A stretch of DNA of 64,000 bases from Rhizoctonia solani (taxonomy: Eukaryota; Basidiomycota; Agaricomycetes; Cantharellales; Ceratobasidiaceae), in the NCBI RefSeq assembly GCF_016906535.1, contig NC_057377.1:1364001-1428000 (forward strand), in the 5' to 3' direction. The translations under genes and the position numbers were made by a program. Below the pieces are notes generated by a model. That model made no database searches, was not told the DNA's origin, and saw nothing but the letters and a program-made list of their open reading frames with translations. Shown here in pieces: positions 32,860 through 44,661 of this stretch (position 1 is its first letter; every line of letters starts with the position of its first letter).

Positions 32860-34485
32860 TCAACTTTTCCCAACGCCATAGCTCTTCAAAACCCCAACTG
32901 GGTCCTTCACATCCTCCGCGCCCATAACGATCACACTTGCCCTCGATCCGCTTTCGCCAAACACTCTTCCAGCAACGCGCCGCATATCAGCAGGCCCAAC
33001 GTTATCAATCTTATCACACATCTCATCTACACCAATCTTGCGGCCATGCACCAGCACTTGTCGGCCCAGATCCTCGACTTCCACAGCGCGCGACTCGAGC
33101 GCCATTACCAGCGAAGACTTGAGTTGGTTCTTAGCGCGTTGAAGCTCGGCAGCTGGGACATTCTTATACAGAAGCATAGAGAACTGGTGCGCGATCACGG
33201 GAAGGACTTGAGATGGCGTTGTGCTGGGGTGCAATGCAGTATTGATGCCAAACAAACTCGAGTCGGTGTAAATGTGATGGAAAGCCGCACAATGGTCGAT
33301 TTGAGGGTGGTGATTGAGGATATGGGTGTATAACCTCGAGTACATGCCCTTTCCTGGCCCGCCAGCTGAGAACGAGCCGCCGCCACCGAGAAGGATTTGC
33401 ATCGTGGCAAGTGCGTAGATATCGGGATCGTGGATCGGTACACCTTCAAATGCGACGTACATGTGGGTGAGGTCGAGATCTGGGCGTGGGATGAAGACGT
33501 GTCCTCCAGTGTAGTTGGCTCGGGCGTGAGCAAGGTTTGAGAATGATGGTTCGGAAGGGTTGTGCAGGAACGACGTCGCTGCCGTCGTCAAGCTCTTGTA
33601 TAATGAAGGTTGTTGTTGAGACTTGGAAGAGTTGAGTAAATGCGTGGGGACCTTTTGGGGGGCGGCCGCAGGAACCGATATATCTCCAAAATGCTTTTGG
33701 GCGAGCTCTACCAGTTCTTCGTGGGGTATACCAGCACCCGCAACGACCATACGCTCGGGCCTAAACCAAGTCCTGACAAACTCCTTCAGTAATGGACCAT
33801 CAATCTGGTCGATCCTTTCTTCGGGACACAATAGTGGGTTGCCGAGCGTATTATCCCGATAAGCAACTGTGTGTATAATCTCGGGCAATATCATCTCAGG
33901 TTTGGCGTTCACTTCCCGAACTTCGTAGGCAGCTGCGTCTCGTTGTGCGTCTAGTTCTTCCGGTAGGAAAAGCGAGTTTTGAATGGTATCTGAGATGATG
34001 GAGAGTGCGGCCGGTGCGTCATGGGTAAAGTGCGAAGCCTGGTACATGATCGTCTCGCGGGAGGAGGAGCAGAGAAACTGTCCTCCTAATGCATCGATTT
34101 GCTCAGAGACAGAGTCAGCTGTTCGGGTGTGCGTACTCTGCATACACGTTAGTAATCAAACATACGCGAGCGGCGTGGACTGTGTACCTTCCATGCCATG
34201 CGGTCCAGTATGTGACTACAGCCTGACATCCTCGGGCTTTCATAACGTGACCCAGCATCGACATAGACTCCTAAAGCTCCAAAGTGACCCGGTGTAGACT
34301 CGGTGGCAACTCGGACTTTGTTGGGCAGCGTAGTAATTTGGACTGGGGGAGGCTGCCGCAGACGTAAGCGTTGAGAGACGTCTAGTCATGTAAACGAGAG
34401 ATCGACGTACAACATATACTGAAGAGGAAGACAGAGGCCGTGACGTGAGACGTTGAGAAGCTGCTCTGAGACTCCGCTTCATCAT
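32860..34485 (-). CDS. MAS2: mitochondrial processing peptidase, alpha subunit
   Basis: Substrate-binding subunit of the matrix peptidase that removes mitochondrial presequences (pitrilysin/M16 family). Exons: 34485-34420, 34352-34188, 34137-32860; 1509 nt, 502 residues. An Arg/Ser-rich presequence (MMKRSLRAASQRLTSRP) leads into QITTLPNKVRVATES, HFGALGVYVDAGSRYES and the degenerate metal-site region SHILDRMAWKST, where the beta subunit would have HxxEH. The diagnostic glycine-rich loop LLGGGGSFSAGGPGKGMYSRL confirms the alpha subunit. The acceptor for intron 1 was chosen at 34353, because only this frame restores the conserved TTLPNKVRVA strand; other AG sites give a wrong frame. Confidence 0.92.
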
Positions 34486-34783
34486 ATCTGCAAGTTAAAT
34501 GGCAAGCAAATAGTTTTTGAGGGGTGATAACCAAGATCGCCCAAGGGGGTGAATTATTATTTGAATTAAATATACTGGACCAGAGGGAGTAATAATAAGT
34601 AAAACTTGTTCGGAACTAGGAGAAAAAATATAGACTTACCAGCACCTCGAGTGTCGCTGTCACGGACCTCACAAACCCCATCCAAGTCCGCGGCGCTCGC
34701 CAAAAGACCATCTAATCACGTAATCACAACCTACCAGCACGTGACCTCGACACGCCTCCGACCATCCAACCATCCACACAACA
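34486..34783. promoter_or_regulatory. shared promoter region between MAS2 and centrin
   Basis: 298 bp between divergent start codons. AT-rich near the MAS2 side and without a clear TATA box. Confidence 0.4.
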
Positions 34784-35406
34784 ATGTCGCTCTACTCGTC
34801 TGCCCAAAAAGCCAAGCGCCGAACACAACACACTCGCCCAGAACTATCCGATGAACAAAAACAAGAAATAAAAGAAGCCTTTGAGCTATTCGATACGGAC
34901 AAGGACGGCGCAATCGACTATCATGAGTTAAAAGTCGCGATGCGTGCGCTCGGGTTCGAGCTGAAAAAGGCCGAAGTATTGAAGATTCTACGGGACCATG
35001 ACAAGACGGGACATAACTTGATGGAGTTTGATGATTTTGCGAAGATCAGTAAGTAACAACTGAGTTTGAGTTTTTTTGAGGTGGTGTTGACTGAATTTGT
35101 TGTTGCACAGTGAGCGAACGGATACTCGCACGAGACCCGATGGAAGAAATTCGCCGGGCCTTCCAGCTCTTTGACGATGATGGAACCCACAAGATCAGTA
35201 TAAGGAATTTGAGGCGTGTGGCGAAAGAACTGGGCGAACAATTGGATGACGACGAATTGTGAGTTTCCGCCCCCTGCCCCCCTTTCCTAGTGTTCCGATT
35301 TTGACCAACTCTTTCCAGGCAAGCAATGATAGACGAGTTCGATCTAGACCAAGACGGCGAGATCAACGAACAGGAATTCTTTGCCATTATGACAGACGAC
35401 GCTTAG
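34784..35406 (+). CDS. CDC31: centrin (Cdc31-type EF-hand protein)
   Basis: Calcium-binding protein of the spindle pole body and of the TREX-2 mRNA export complex in yeasts. Exons: 34784-35048, 35111-35258, 35319-35406; 501 nt, 166 residues. The basic N-terminus (SAQKAKRRT) leads to [19 protein letters not shown]. Four EF-hands: EF1 loop [12 protein letters not shown] and EF4 loop [12 protein letters not shown] are canonical. EF2 ([12 protein letters not shown]) and EF3 ([12 protein letters not shown]) lack several ligands, as is common in centrins. The [17 protein letters not shown] segment is characteristic of centrin rather than calmodulin. Divergent from MAS2. Confidence 0.93.
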
Positions 35407-36149
35407 TTCACAATCACTTGGTCTTGGGCTTGGGCCTCCTACTTGGGCCCCTTCGCTTTCTCGTTTCAGCGGAACTTATTACCTATGTGTTTTCTACTTT
35501 AAATATGTATTTATACTCCTACTCGTTCTCCCTCTCCAGTCGCATTTCGTCTGAGCTCCAACCACTCGTTCGATCCCTACCCGCCATGTTATTGTATCAA
35601 CCTCCGCCACATTTGTATCGACTTCAACCATACAGCATGCCAGCGCCATTGTACGACTTTCCAACTATACAGCAGCACCACGAGCATTAGTTGTTTTCAG
35701 CGAGCACTTCTCATCACTCCAACAAACGTCAAACTGAGAGTAAATCAGCACACAGAATACTGTCTTGGGCCAAAGCCTTGTTATTTCAACACACAACAAC
35801 TAGACTAATCTACACAAATAATCATAAAACATCCCCCAGAGATAGTACCCAAAACAGAAAAATGAGAAAAGCAAGATGTTTAGTACAGCGTTCAAAAAAA
35901 TGTTCATCAAATAAACAAAAGCAAGGTTGAGTTGAACAGACCAAGCAAGCCCAGCAATGAGAATTTTCTGTCCGTCCAGTAAAACTTCACAAGCCAGGAG
36001 TTCTAAAGAGTTTCTGAAGATTTTTGAGATCGGGAAATAAAATATTCTGAATGATGGTCAAAAGAGCAAAACCCCCAGCGCACGTTTGTGCCAACGAGTG
36101 GAAGCGGTGCGACAGCTTTTTAAAGCCTGACCCAGGCAGACTTTGGAAC
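35407..36149. other. intergenic between convergent genes
   Basis: 743 bp between the stops of centrin and the C2H2 factor. The first part is T-rich and likely the centrin 3' UTR. Nothing conserved is seen. Confidence 0.5.
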
Positions 36150-37948
36150 TCAGCATTCGTCCTCGCTCTCAAAATCGTGCTCGGGTTCGGCCTCAGCGTC
36201 GGGCTCCAGCTCATCGATGGCTTCTGCCGGCTGGGCGCTTTGCACGCGTTTGCGCTTACGGCTGTCAACGGGCCGCGCATGACGTTTGGCGTGTTGCATC
36301 AAGTTGTCGTGCCTAAATGCGGGGACATCGCAGTCAGGTATACCGTCATTGCCAACTTGGAGTCAGAAGCAGCCTTACCGACTGAATGTCTTGCCGCAAC
36401 CAGGATGTGGACACGCGTGCGCTAAACGAAGATACAACTCCGGTCAATTCGCGAATAAACGGGGGAATCCGTTTACTCACGTCGTTCGGCGAGATGAATT
36501 CCCTTGATGTGCCTCCTCAAATGTTCGCCCCTTCTAAAAGTTTTTCCGCAATCGTGCTGTCATTAACTTGTTAGCCCCGAATAACGCACGGCTTTGACCA
36601 GACTCACCGGACACTGCAACTCTCCCTGTGGGGACCCTACGCTCCGCTCGCTGGTGTGACGTGATCGCCCAGGTTGAAGCGGGGAAACCGCGCCAGGACC
36701 GGCAATCACCCCAGACTGGAAGACGAGCGGCAACTGAGGGGCTGCAGCACTCTCTTTAGCAGAATTAGAGTCCTGATCAACATCCATAGTCTCGGCCTCT
36801 TCAGACTTGGCGCCGATGTCATCCTCGCTCTCAGGCTCCACGTCGCTCTGAGGACGGTAGTAGCGATACGCGGTTGCTTGTTGGAGGGATTCTCGCGAAC
36901 TAGATTCTCCCGGTAGCAAAACGGGTAATATTCGACCATGGGTTTTCATATGCTGAATGAGGTTGTCATGTCTGAAAAGGGAACGAAATGAACCATTTAA
37001 TATTGACTAGCCCCTATGCTTTCATAATAGGGGGTGGACACACCTGCTAAAGGTCTTGAGGCAATCGGGCTCTGGACACGAGTGGGCTGGAGAAAGTCGT
37101 GTGGTAAGAACCTAGACCCCAAAATAAATGCGAGGCAAGGGGGGGACACTCACGTCGTTCATTGGTATGGATGCTCCTGATATGGCGCTTAAGATGCTCC
37201 CCACGATGAAAACACTTTCCACAACCATCAACCTAAATTGAAGCGAAATGCGAATCAGCTCCGGAGAGATCAAACTTAAGTGGTGAATAGACTCAACGGT
37301 GCATGCAAACATTCTTGTCATTTTCTCGCCGTCTTTGCCCGCCTGAAAGACGACATCTCCGTCTGGGACGGTGCTGGCCGCAGTGGGGACCCTTCTGCCA
37401 CGCGATTTTTTGGTGAGACCTTCGACCGGGACGGGGGCTGCTGTACGGGTTCTCTGTGGAGGCAAGGCAACGGCCGAGCGTGCAGAGCTGTCACGGTCTC
37501 GACGACCACGCACAGGGCCGATCTCACCAGGGATCGCCTGGGCCGCGCTGAGCAGCGAGGGGTGGGGGTTGGGAATACGGGGCCAGGCCCAACGACCGGT
37601 AGGCGCCGACATCCTTGGAGATGAGGATGGGGAGCGGGTGCAGCTGGCACTGGCAGATGCTGAGCGGGAGCTCTCATCGCCTTCAGACTGGTGTTCGTCG
37701 ACCTCTTCGCCAGGAACAATCTTGACTTGGCCCTCGTCGGCCTCTGCCTCGTAGTCTTCGTCCACTTTGCGCATCGCTAGGGGGGGAGTGTCCCAGACAA
37801 TCTTGTTGTGCGGCGGGGAAGTGGCAGTGAGGCTCGCACGGAGTCCGGATTCGGTAGGCAAGTTGCGGCGCCAGTCATCATCGGGAGGTGCTGGGTTGGT
37901 CAGGCTCTGGATGTCGATGCGGCGGCGTGCAAGGCTCATGGTGCTCAT
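36150..37948 (-). CDS. C2H2 zinc-finger transcription factor with two tandem finger pairs
   Basis: Predicted DNA-binding regulator. Exons: 37948-37298, 37232-37154, 37086-37044, 36971-36608, 36556-36481, 36421-36379, 36312-36150; 1419 nt, 472 residues. A disordered Ser/Pro/Arg-rich N-terminal half is followed by finger pair 1: FACTVDGCGKCFHRGEHLKRH and HSCPEPDCLKTFSRHDNLIQH. After an acidic linker (about 120 residues) comes finger pair 2: LQCPHDCGKTFRRGEHLRRH and HACPHPGCGKTFSRHDNLMQH. The TFSRxDNLxQHxxxH type is shared with Msn2/4-like stress regulators; a specific ortholog is not assigned. The two pairs carry introns at identical places. The tail is basic (DSRKRKRVQ), then acidic. The ATG at 37948 is taken; 37939 is an alternative. 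Confidence 0.85.
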
Positions 37949-40144
37949 GGCGAGATGGGGGGCAAGGTAGAGGTAGAAGGTAGGGGCAGCGGAATTTTCA
38001 CTTGGACCGGGCTTTATTTGTGGACCGAAATGATCGACGTTCGGTCTGAAAAGTAGCAGTAAGCAAAAGAGCAGCACGCAACGGACAAGTTTCAGTCCCA
38101 GCAAGTAACCCAGGCAAATCAAGACTCAGGTCGATGCAAACGAGGTTGAGCTGGCCAAGCGGGGCTTTTGAGCGATCGCGCCTGCCTGACCCCCTGAATG
38201 TGGGCCCCTAAACAGCACATGGCCTCGCCATCATATTAGATAAGCAGTCACGGTCAAGGGAAGGTTCCGCCTCGTTTCACTTCCAGCTCTAAATCCCCAG
38301 GCATCAGTGGGCCGTATCAATCATATCATCAGTCTCCCCCGGTGCCCCGTCCTCGTCACTCTCTATGCCACGGTTGTCGACCTTGCAGCCTGCCGCGAGC
38401 CCTCGTACTATATCTTAGCGTCCCATGCCGGCATAGGCAAACCGCTCGTCGCCGAGGCGCATTCATTTCAAACTGCGATTCCAGGGGTGGGACGCACCGA
38501 TCCGGGCGTGCTTCTTACTTTCAACGGGAACGGGGCACGCACGGACGAACACACGCCCAATTTTTTTCCTACGTGGCCGGCCGCGGTCTAGCCTCTCCCT
38601 CCAGATGATCGTCCAATCTACATCTGACGTCACGTGAGTCACGCATATACACTCCCCCTCGGCGATGACGGAAGGATCTGCGTCGTTAACAAACCGACTA
38701 GTCGCCCCCTTCCCCCCTCCCCCTGCGCCACTGTGCTGGATTTACAGCAACGTTTCGAATGAAAATAGTTCCTATGCACATGATGTCTTTTCGCACTTGA
38801 ACAAGTCGAGCCGACGTCGGAAATGAGCCATATGCGCCTACTTATTTTTTCATTTGACACTTGACCTGGGATAAAGGAGCAAGGGCAAAATTTGAAATTA
38901 TACCCCCTATTCAGTCAAAGACGCATACATTGTCGTAGCAACGCACAGGCTGTTTGATAGACTAGTGCCTAGCCATATACTACCGTGCGAATTGCCACTA
39001 TTCCGAGAAACTCTAATCATCAGACTTTGGCGAACCGCGGCCTTGATCTTGTAGGGGTGAAATAGGCTATCGATCCGCGTTCCGGGTCATATAGGCCACA
39101 GTACTACAAATCGTTCGCATAACTTGTATGTTGCCAGTAATTTGCTCCAACTTCGCATGAAAGTTGCAGAAAGTTGCACGATTCACCGGGCCGCGTAGGA
39201 TCAATGACCAAAGATAAGGATGAAACCGGTCTATTCAACCTAGATCTTGAACCGATATGTTCATTCTCGACCGGCCGTGGCTAATTTGCCGCAATCCATC
39301 AACCGCTTCCTGCGGTCATTACAAAAATAACGTTGACTCGGGCGAGAAAAAAAAATCGTAGACAGCTGTGTACTGTCAAACGCGGCTACGTATTGCCTTC
39401 ATGTGCGAGTCCGGTATATGACGGCTCGGGATGGGTCTGATTTACCGGAACTCGACTTCGGAGCCGTCGAAGATCAAATGTGGTATTTATGTGTGCTGGA
39501 ATGTATATGTTGAATTATCCAGTAAGACCATCGAGTTCTCGTCCCCAGGCCCAGGTGTAGACCACACCACATCTCGGATCAATCGTGAAGTTCCAGACAA
39601 CGAGGCGCGTGATGAGCATCGACATCGACTTTCAATCTTGAATGTTTGGATCATGGCCAAATTAAAACAATCTCCCTCCGATCTGAATGAATTTGCTCCA
39701 CGTGATCGTATGTAATTTACTTGAATGGGTGGGCTTATTTTTCAATACTACTTTGTGCCTATAGTTTCAAGCGTTGGGAGGCGGTCACTTCTAAGAGCTC
39801 ATGAATAGGAGTGTTGATAAGGACGATGCGTTCGCCCAATATTTGAATAGGCGGTCCCTCGTACCAGGAGTTTAATTCACTCCACGGCGGACGTGGACCG
39901 AGTGCTTGAAGTGTATTGTCTTCGAGCGGATTAGATACCAAATTGAGCCCAAAGTTCAAGTGGCATTAGCTCCACACCTCGCTGACCGCGCGCAATCATA
40001 CACGCATAGCTTATGCTAAACTATGCCCTCGAATCTTTCCTTTTGAGAGATAGTCTTGCATATTGGATCACGGTGATCCAGATCGCACTATTGCTTGATT
40101 CAGGGTAAATTCAGAAAGTCAATCCACCAATAAACTATTGTGAT
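37949..40144. other. long intergenic stretch, no gene recognised
   Basis: 2.2 kb upstream of the C2H2 gene and downstream of the RGG-type gene. Short frames at 38307-38608, 39431-39715 (plus) and 39759-39959 (minus) were read. None has a recognisable family, splice continuation or paired start and stop. Regulatory upstream DNA of the zinc-finger gene is the plainest reading. Confidence 0.5.
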
Positions 40145-41458
40145 CTACGCCTGTACCGCCGGCCTTCGCAAAAGCCATATATTCGTTGCGGCATCTTTGA
40201 GCACCGCTTCGCTATTTTCAACTGCGGCGCGCATAAACTCGCCGACTCCTTCATTCGGAAGCAACAGAGACCGTTCAAGCCAGGGCTCTTTGACCACTTG
40301 GCGGTAGGCCGAGCGGAGTACCGGCCATGCAGAACTTCGTACTTTAGCTCGAAGTTGCTCAAGTAAATGAGTCAAAGCCCGAGACGGGAGTTTGGCGAAT
40401 ACAACTTCACTTTCCGAGTTAGATCCATCCGAGTCTGAGGTAAATTTTGTCCATGGTTCGTTCTTCAGTCGCTCATCGACAACTGCGGGGTTGGTCAACT
40501 TCTCCAGCGCCCACCAGTTATTCCTACGCAACGCCGAAGCAATATCAGATGCTAGTGACCATTCGGCAGAGTTGCGAGGTAGGCATATCTGTGCATCGGA
40601 ACCAAGGATAAGACGATGGGAGACCTTTTGACTTGGGAACTCATCCACGAGTGTATGCAGGAACTGTAAGAGGCCGACAGCAGTTTTGCTTAGCTTCAAT
40701 GTCTCGGAAGTTTCAGGCTTGGCTGTATATACGTCAAGCAAATAACTGAAGCTTGATGCGATGTTGACCGGCGAGTTATAGACAATTGATAAGTATACAG
40801 ATTTTTCAACCACTACGTCGCGATTAGATATATTGGGCGTTTGGTGGGAGACTAACGTTACCTTGGATAGAGAAATTGTCTCGCCTGTCAGTGGCGACAA
40901 ACCCCTCACGTAGTTTACCTAGCATAGTGAAGTTATGGGACATATAGAAAAGGGATACGATTGGATACATACGCAATAGAATCATAGCATTGGATTCCTT
41001 CTCCTGTCGTTCGGATGATGACTTGGGAATGTACCGGCCGGGTAGCTCAAGGTTCAAGATCTATACATATTCATTGCGCCGTTGGGCATATGTAAAGATA
41101 TAATAAAATACCCCTACCTTCTCGGTAATAAATTCCCAATATTCTTGTTGAGTCTCAAAGGACCTAAGACTAATTGACCATTCGGTACATTTGTAATACT
41201 CGTATATCGTCAAGGGGCTACTCACGCATCGCCATTAGGCTCCAATCCACTACTCCGGCTGACTGCTGGGAGCCATTCCAAGCCAAACCGATCACTACTC
41301 TTAATTCCTCGGTTGCCGTCTGACGAAGCTTTAGTGGGTACACGACCAGCAGGCGCCCGTTCCCAGTCACGGGTCGATATCCGGGGAGCTCCACGGCTAT
41401 TGCCGAGCCCGCGTACGCCTCTCGCTCGGTTTTGGTTGCCTCGGCCTCTTCCACGCAT
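40145..41458 (-). CDS. unrecognised protein with RGG-like N-terminus and helical body
   Basis: Five exons: 41458-41226, 41163-41118, 41060-40973, 40918-40862, 40812-40145; 1092 nt, 363 residues, all junctions in frame. The start MRGRGRGNQNRARGVRGLG is an Arg/Gly-rich, RNA-binding-like leader. A globular, mainly helical region follows: SFETQQEYWEFITEKILNL, ESNAMILLRKLREGFVATDR, NSPVNIASSFSYLLDVY, and WSLASDIASALRRNNWWALE. The C-terminus (LTHLLEQLRAKVRSSAWPVLRSAYR) resembles the winged-helix end of PCI/SAC3-type scaffold proteins in texture only; I see no diagnostic motif. The gene is intact and therefore probably real. No signal peptide or membrane helix. Confidence 0.65.
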
Positions 41459-41820
41459 GCTAGGGTATTGGGCTGTCTCGAGGTTATACGTGAAGGATGA
41501 AACTTCAGTCAGAGCTAGATAAGAGAGGTTGGTAGGGTGTTTGTAAATAACCCCAGAATATTCTAGTGCACGGAAGGGAAGGCAGAGCCTATATCCCAAT
41601 AATCTAAAAGCTTTCGTGAGGATCCAAGACGAGTGTCAAGTACAGCTTCGCTAGAACTTGGGGCATCGTAAACGCGTGGTTGGCTAAAGACCAATAAATT
41701 CTGACCACGTGACGGCGTTTCATTACCATTTACTCCAGGATTCTTGTGGACAACCGCCACGGCCACCGCACAGTTCTCTCGTTTTCTTGCTGACGCACTT
41801 TGATAATTAAACTTAAAAAA

Positions 41821-43074
41821 ATGAAAGTAAAATCTAGCTTGGCCGTACTAACTGGCCTCATTGCAATCGTTAATGCTCACGGAGACGAACACGGCGGTCA
41901 CGGTGACGGAGATCCAAACGCGAACTACGCCCAACGACACGTGAGTCGCGCGGAATATTTGATGCTCCGAAAACGTACTTAGAGAAGCGTTCCTTGATTG
42001 CAGATGGCATCTGAGCATCACATGTATGTGACATTGAATTGAGTTTAGTCGGATTTCTGACTGGGTCTACAGTGATGCCTTCAATCCTTCAACCTTTTTC
42101 CAGCTTCATGATTTAGACCGCAACAACATCCTTGACCGTAATGAAATTGAAGCCATATACGGTGTCCACCACGTTTATAGCAAACGAAAGACTCCTACCG
42201 AGGAGGCGCAGGCCGCGAAAGCAAAACAGGTAACGGATGCGGTGCTGGCGGCGATGGATGCCAATGGGGATGGTTTTATTACCATGGAGGAGTTTTTGGC
42301 CAAGGGTCTTGATGCGCTGCCAGATTTTAGCGCGCTCGGTGCTGAGGGACATCACTACGACGTTGAGAGTGGTGAGTAGCTGGTTCCGGGTGCCTCGGAG
42401 CATCGTTTAACATGCTATAGAATTCTTTTTGCACCATGAGGAAATGTACCATAACACACCTGAGACTCAGACTGATGAATCTTATAACCACCCTGAAGAC
42501 ATGTGAGTGAATGATGTTACTGTCCAGACCTCATGTCCTCACCCAGTTATGTAATAGCGAACACTTTGCGCACCATGAAGAAATCGAGCGTATCGAAGAA
42601 GAGCGCGAGCGCAAGTACGAGGGTCTTGCTGAGGACGGCGTTCACAAGGCCGCACCGGGCGACGAATCTAACCGTAATTTACCTGATTTATTTCGCCTAT
42701 TATTCATGTTCCTGATGGCCCTCCTTTGCAGAGGATCCCGAGCTTAAACCCGGTCCCAAGTTCACCTATACTCGAGCTCGTAAGGACGGCACGGAACCCG
42801 GGCAGCATGATGAATGGAAGCGCGACGCTGAGAGCAAAGATGCGTGGGGTCAAGGCGACAATGGATACAAGCGTCCAAAAGAGCCATCTGATAGGCTTAG
42901 GTACGTTCGACGGTGGTAGTTTTCGATTTGTGAAAACTAACTTTATAATTTTTGTATAGGAAAAATGTTCCTTACAAGGTGAGATACTCTTCACTTTATG
43001 AAACTCGAACACTGAGTTAATAAAAGCCTTCTCGTATGCAGTATAAGTTCAAGCGTAACTGGGGGGATTTTTAA
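41821..43074 (+). CDS. nucleobindin/Ssp120-like secretory-pathway EF-hand protein
   Basis: Calcium-binding luminal protein of the early secretory pathway by homology. Exons: 41821-41940, 42004-42023, 42073-42371, 42421-42502, 42558-42673, 42732-42900, 42960-42978, 43042-43074; 858 nt, 285 residues. A signal peptide (MKVKSSLAVLTGLIAIVNA) is followed by a His/Asp/Gly-rich stretch. EF-hand 1 (FFQLHDLDRNNILDRNEIEAIYG) and EF-hand 2 (LAAMDANGDGFITMEEFL) follow, then repeats of FxxHHEE (FFLHHEEMYH, HFAHHEEIERIEEER) and a charged tail ending KFKRNWGDF. Two exons are tiny (20 and 19 nt). The His-rich segment could bind metal. Confidence 0.82.
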
Positions 43075-43735
43075 TATATATGCAAGGTCAACTTGATTGT
43101 AATCGCTTTGTGTTATATTGTATCTTTTGAATGCAGCTCTCTTGGTAATACAGATTCTCCAAACTGTCGGAAAGTAAATTTGAGAAACTGCACGGCCGTT
43201 CGAAGTACATGCACTATGTTAGGAGAGGCTCTAACCAGTCACAGCTCCATCTTTCAGCTCCATCTTATTCTTCAGGCTCGAGCATTTTCTTTTAAGTAAC
43301 AACAAATCGCTACGTGAAATTAAATATCAATACGAACCAAACCAAGGCTCCCATGGGATGCGACCCCCGATCTCCTTATACATACCTATCCTTTGGATAC
43401 AATTACACGAAACAAAGTACCATATATATCTGCAAGTGAATTGGAAGTGACAAGGTATGTAGTTGTAGTAAGCCGGTCCTGCCAGTATAATATTGAAGCA
43501 TCCCGGGACTCCTATTAAGCATTATAGCCGTCGTCAAGTATTACACCTCTGTTGGGCGGCCTGGGTCCCCATCCCTCCACTCTACTCTCACTATTAAAAG
43601 GGGCTTTAGCATGTAACACCGTGAAATCACTGGGTGAGTTGCTAAATATAGCCACCTTACGGCTACCAAAGCCCGAAGACCGAGTCATGTTTGATCAGCA
43701 ATCGCGGGGATCTAACAAGTCCGCCACGTCTGGGG
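43075..43735. other. intergenic before the monooxygenase array
   Basis: About 660 bp from the nucleobindin stop to the TATA box of the first small monooxygenase gene. No gene seen; the end resembles, in part, the upstream DNA near 46060-46110. Confidence 0.4.
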
Positions 43736-43743
43736 TATATAAA
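43736..43743 (+). promoter_or_regulatory. TATA box of monooxygenase-like copy A
   Basis: TATATAAA 57 bp upstream of the ATG. All three copies have a TATA-like box 56-59 bp before the start, so the promoter was duplicated with the gene. Confidence 0.6.
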
Positions 43744-43799
43744 CCGCTTTAGGCGTGATCTTTCGACGATACCTGTCCACCCAGGAGTTATACTACTAC

Positions 43800-44389
43800 A
43801 TGTCGACTTCTTTCGAGCATATCAGGGGGAAAATTATCCTTCATGGCCAGGCAAGGCACTGTACTTTTATAGTCGATAATGCTGATCAAACTCATGAATG
43901 TGCATATAGGTAAAAGCTCAGGAGGATCAGGGTGATAATATTGCGGCAATCCTCAAAGCGATTCAAGATTATTCCACTAGTGAAAGGGAGCCTGGTATGC
44001 AATCATTACTCTTTTGACTTGCATATCTTGATCTGTACCCACCATATTCAGGATGCCTTACGTATCGCATTTGTCGCAGTGGAGACGACTTCTTCACTTT
44101 TGAAGAGTAAGTCGGTTGGACTGGATGAATCTGGCTTCGTGATCTTAACCAGACTGAATGAAGATACGCTAATGCTGCTGCAGTCCAAGAGTATGTGGAC
44201 GACTATATGCATTTTGCCTGGTTTCTGTAACGATCATACAGACATTTTGAGATTGAGGGATTTAAGAATTTACTGAAAGGGGTTGGCACAGGTACATTAA
44301 CTGTTGGGGTAAGTGAATCCTATCCTTATGCTGAAGTGACTCATATCACTCTGTAGGAGCCAAAGATAACCTATTATGAAGAGATCTAA
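43800..44389 (+). CDS. antibiotic-biosynthesis-monooxygenase-like protein, copy A
   Basis: Small dimeric alpha/beta-barrel (ABM/YgiN-like) protein; the family includes cofactor-free monooxygenases acting on quinones and polyketides, but the substrate here is unknown. Six exons: 43800-43850, 43910-43994, 44052-44106, 44164-44190, 44242-44308, 44357-44389; 318 nt, 105 residues. Visible: the first strand GKIILHGQVKAQEDQGD, helix NIAAILKAIQDYSTSE, the ABM core EPGCLTYRICRSGDDFFTFEEY and HFEIEGFKNLL, then the tail PKITYYEEI. Intron 1 uses a GC donor (CAG/GCAAGG). Exon 4 is 27 nt. Paralogs lie at 46490 and 47404 in the same direction. Confidence 0.8.
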
Positions 44390-44653
44390 GCTATGTTTTG
44401 TACTGTAGAGGAACCTTAAGCATTGGTGTAAGGTCTAATTTGCCTGCGATTGGGAACTTTCTCATCAAACAAATAGGGCGTAAGCGTTTTGTTTTGCAAG
44501 GGGAAATGGGCGGCTCCATTACAATCGATTGCGATAGACAAATGTATATATAAGGAATGCATAAGAATCAACAGTGACGATCACACACGTTATTTAATCT
44601 TCCATAACTTAACGAAATCGCCTATTTCTCCAACAGGTAGACTTAACCCCGTA
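44390..44653. other. spacer downstream of copy A
   Basis: About 260 bp between the stop of copy A and the hAT-like element, with no coding features. Confidence 0.4.
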
Positions 44654-44661
44654 GTTCCAGA

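Noticed and set aside
38307..38608. Overlapping plus-strand frames upstream of the C2H2 gene
   Set aside because: They differ between frames without conserved motifs; more likely GC-rich promoter DNA.
39759..39959. Possible extra 3' exon of the RGG-type gene (minus strand)
   Set aside because: No acceptor lies between the upstream in-frame stop and the coding-like segment; the gene already ends properly at 40145.
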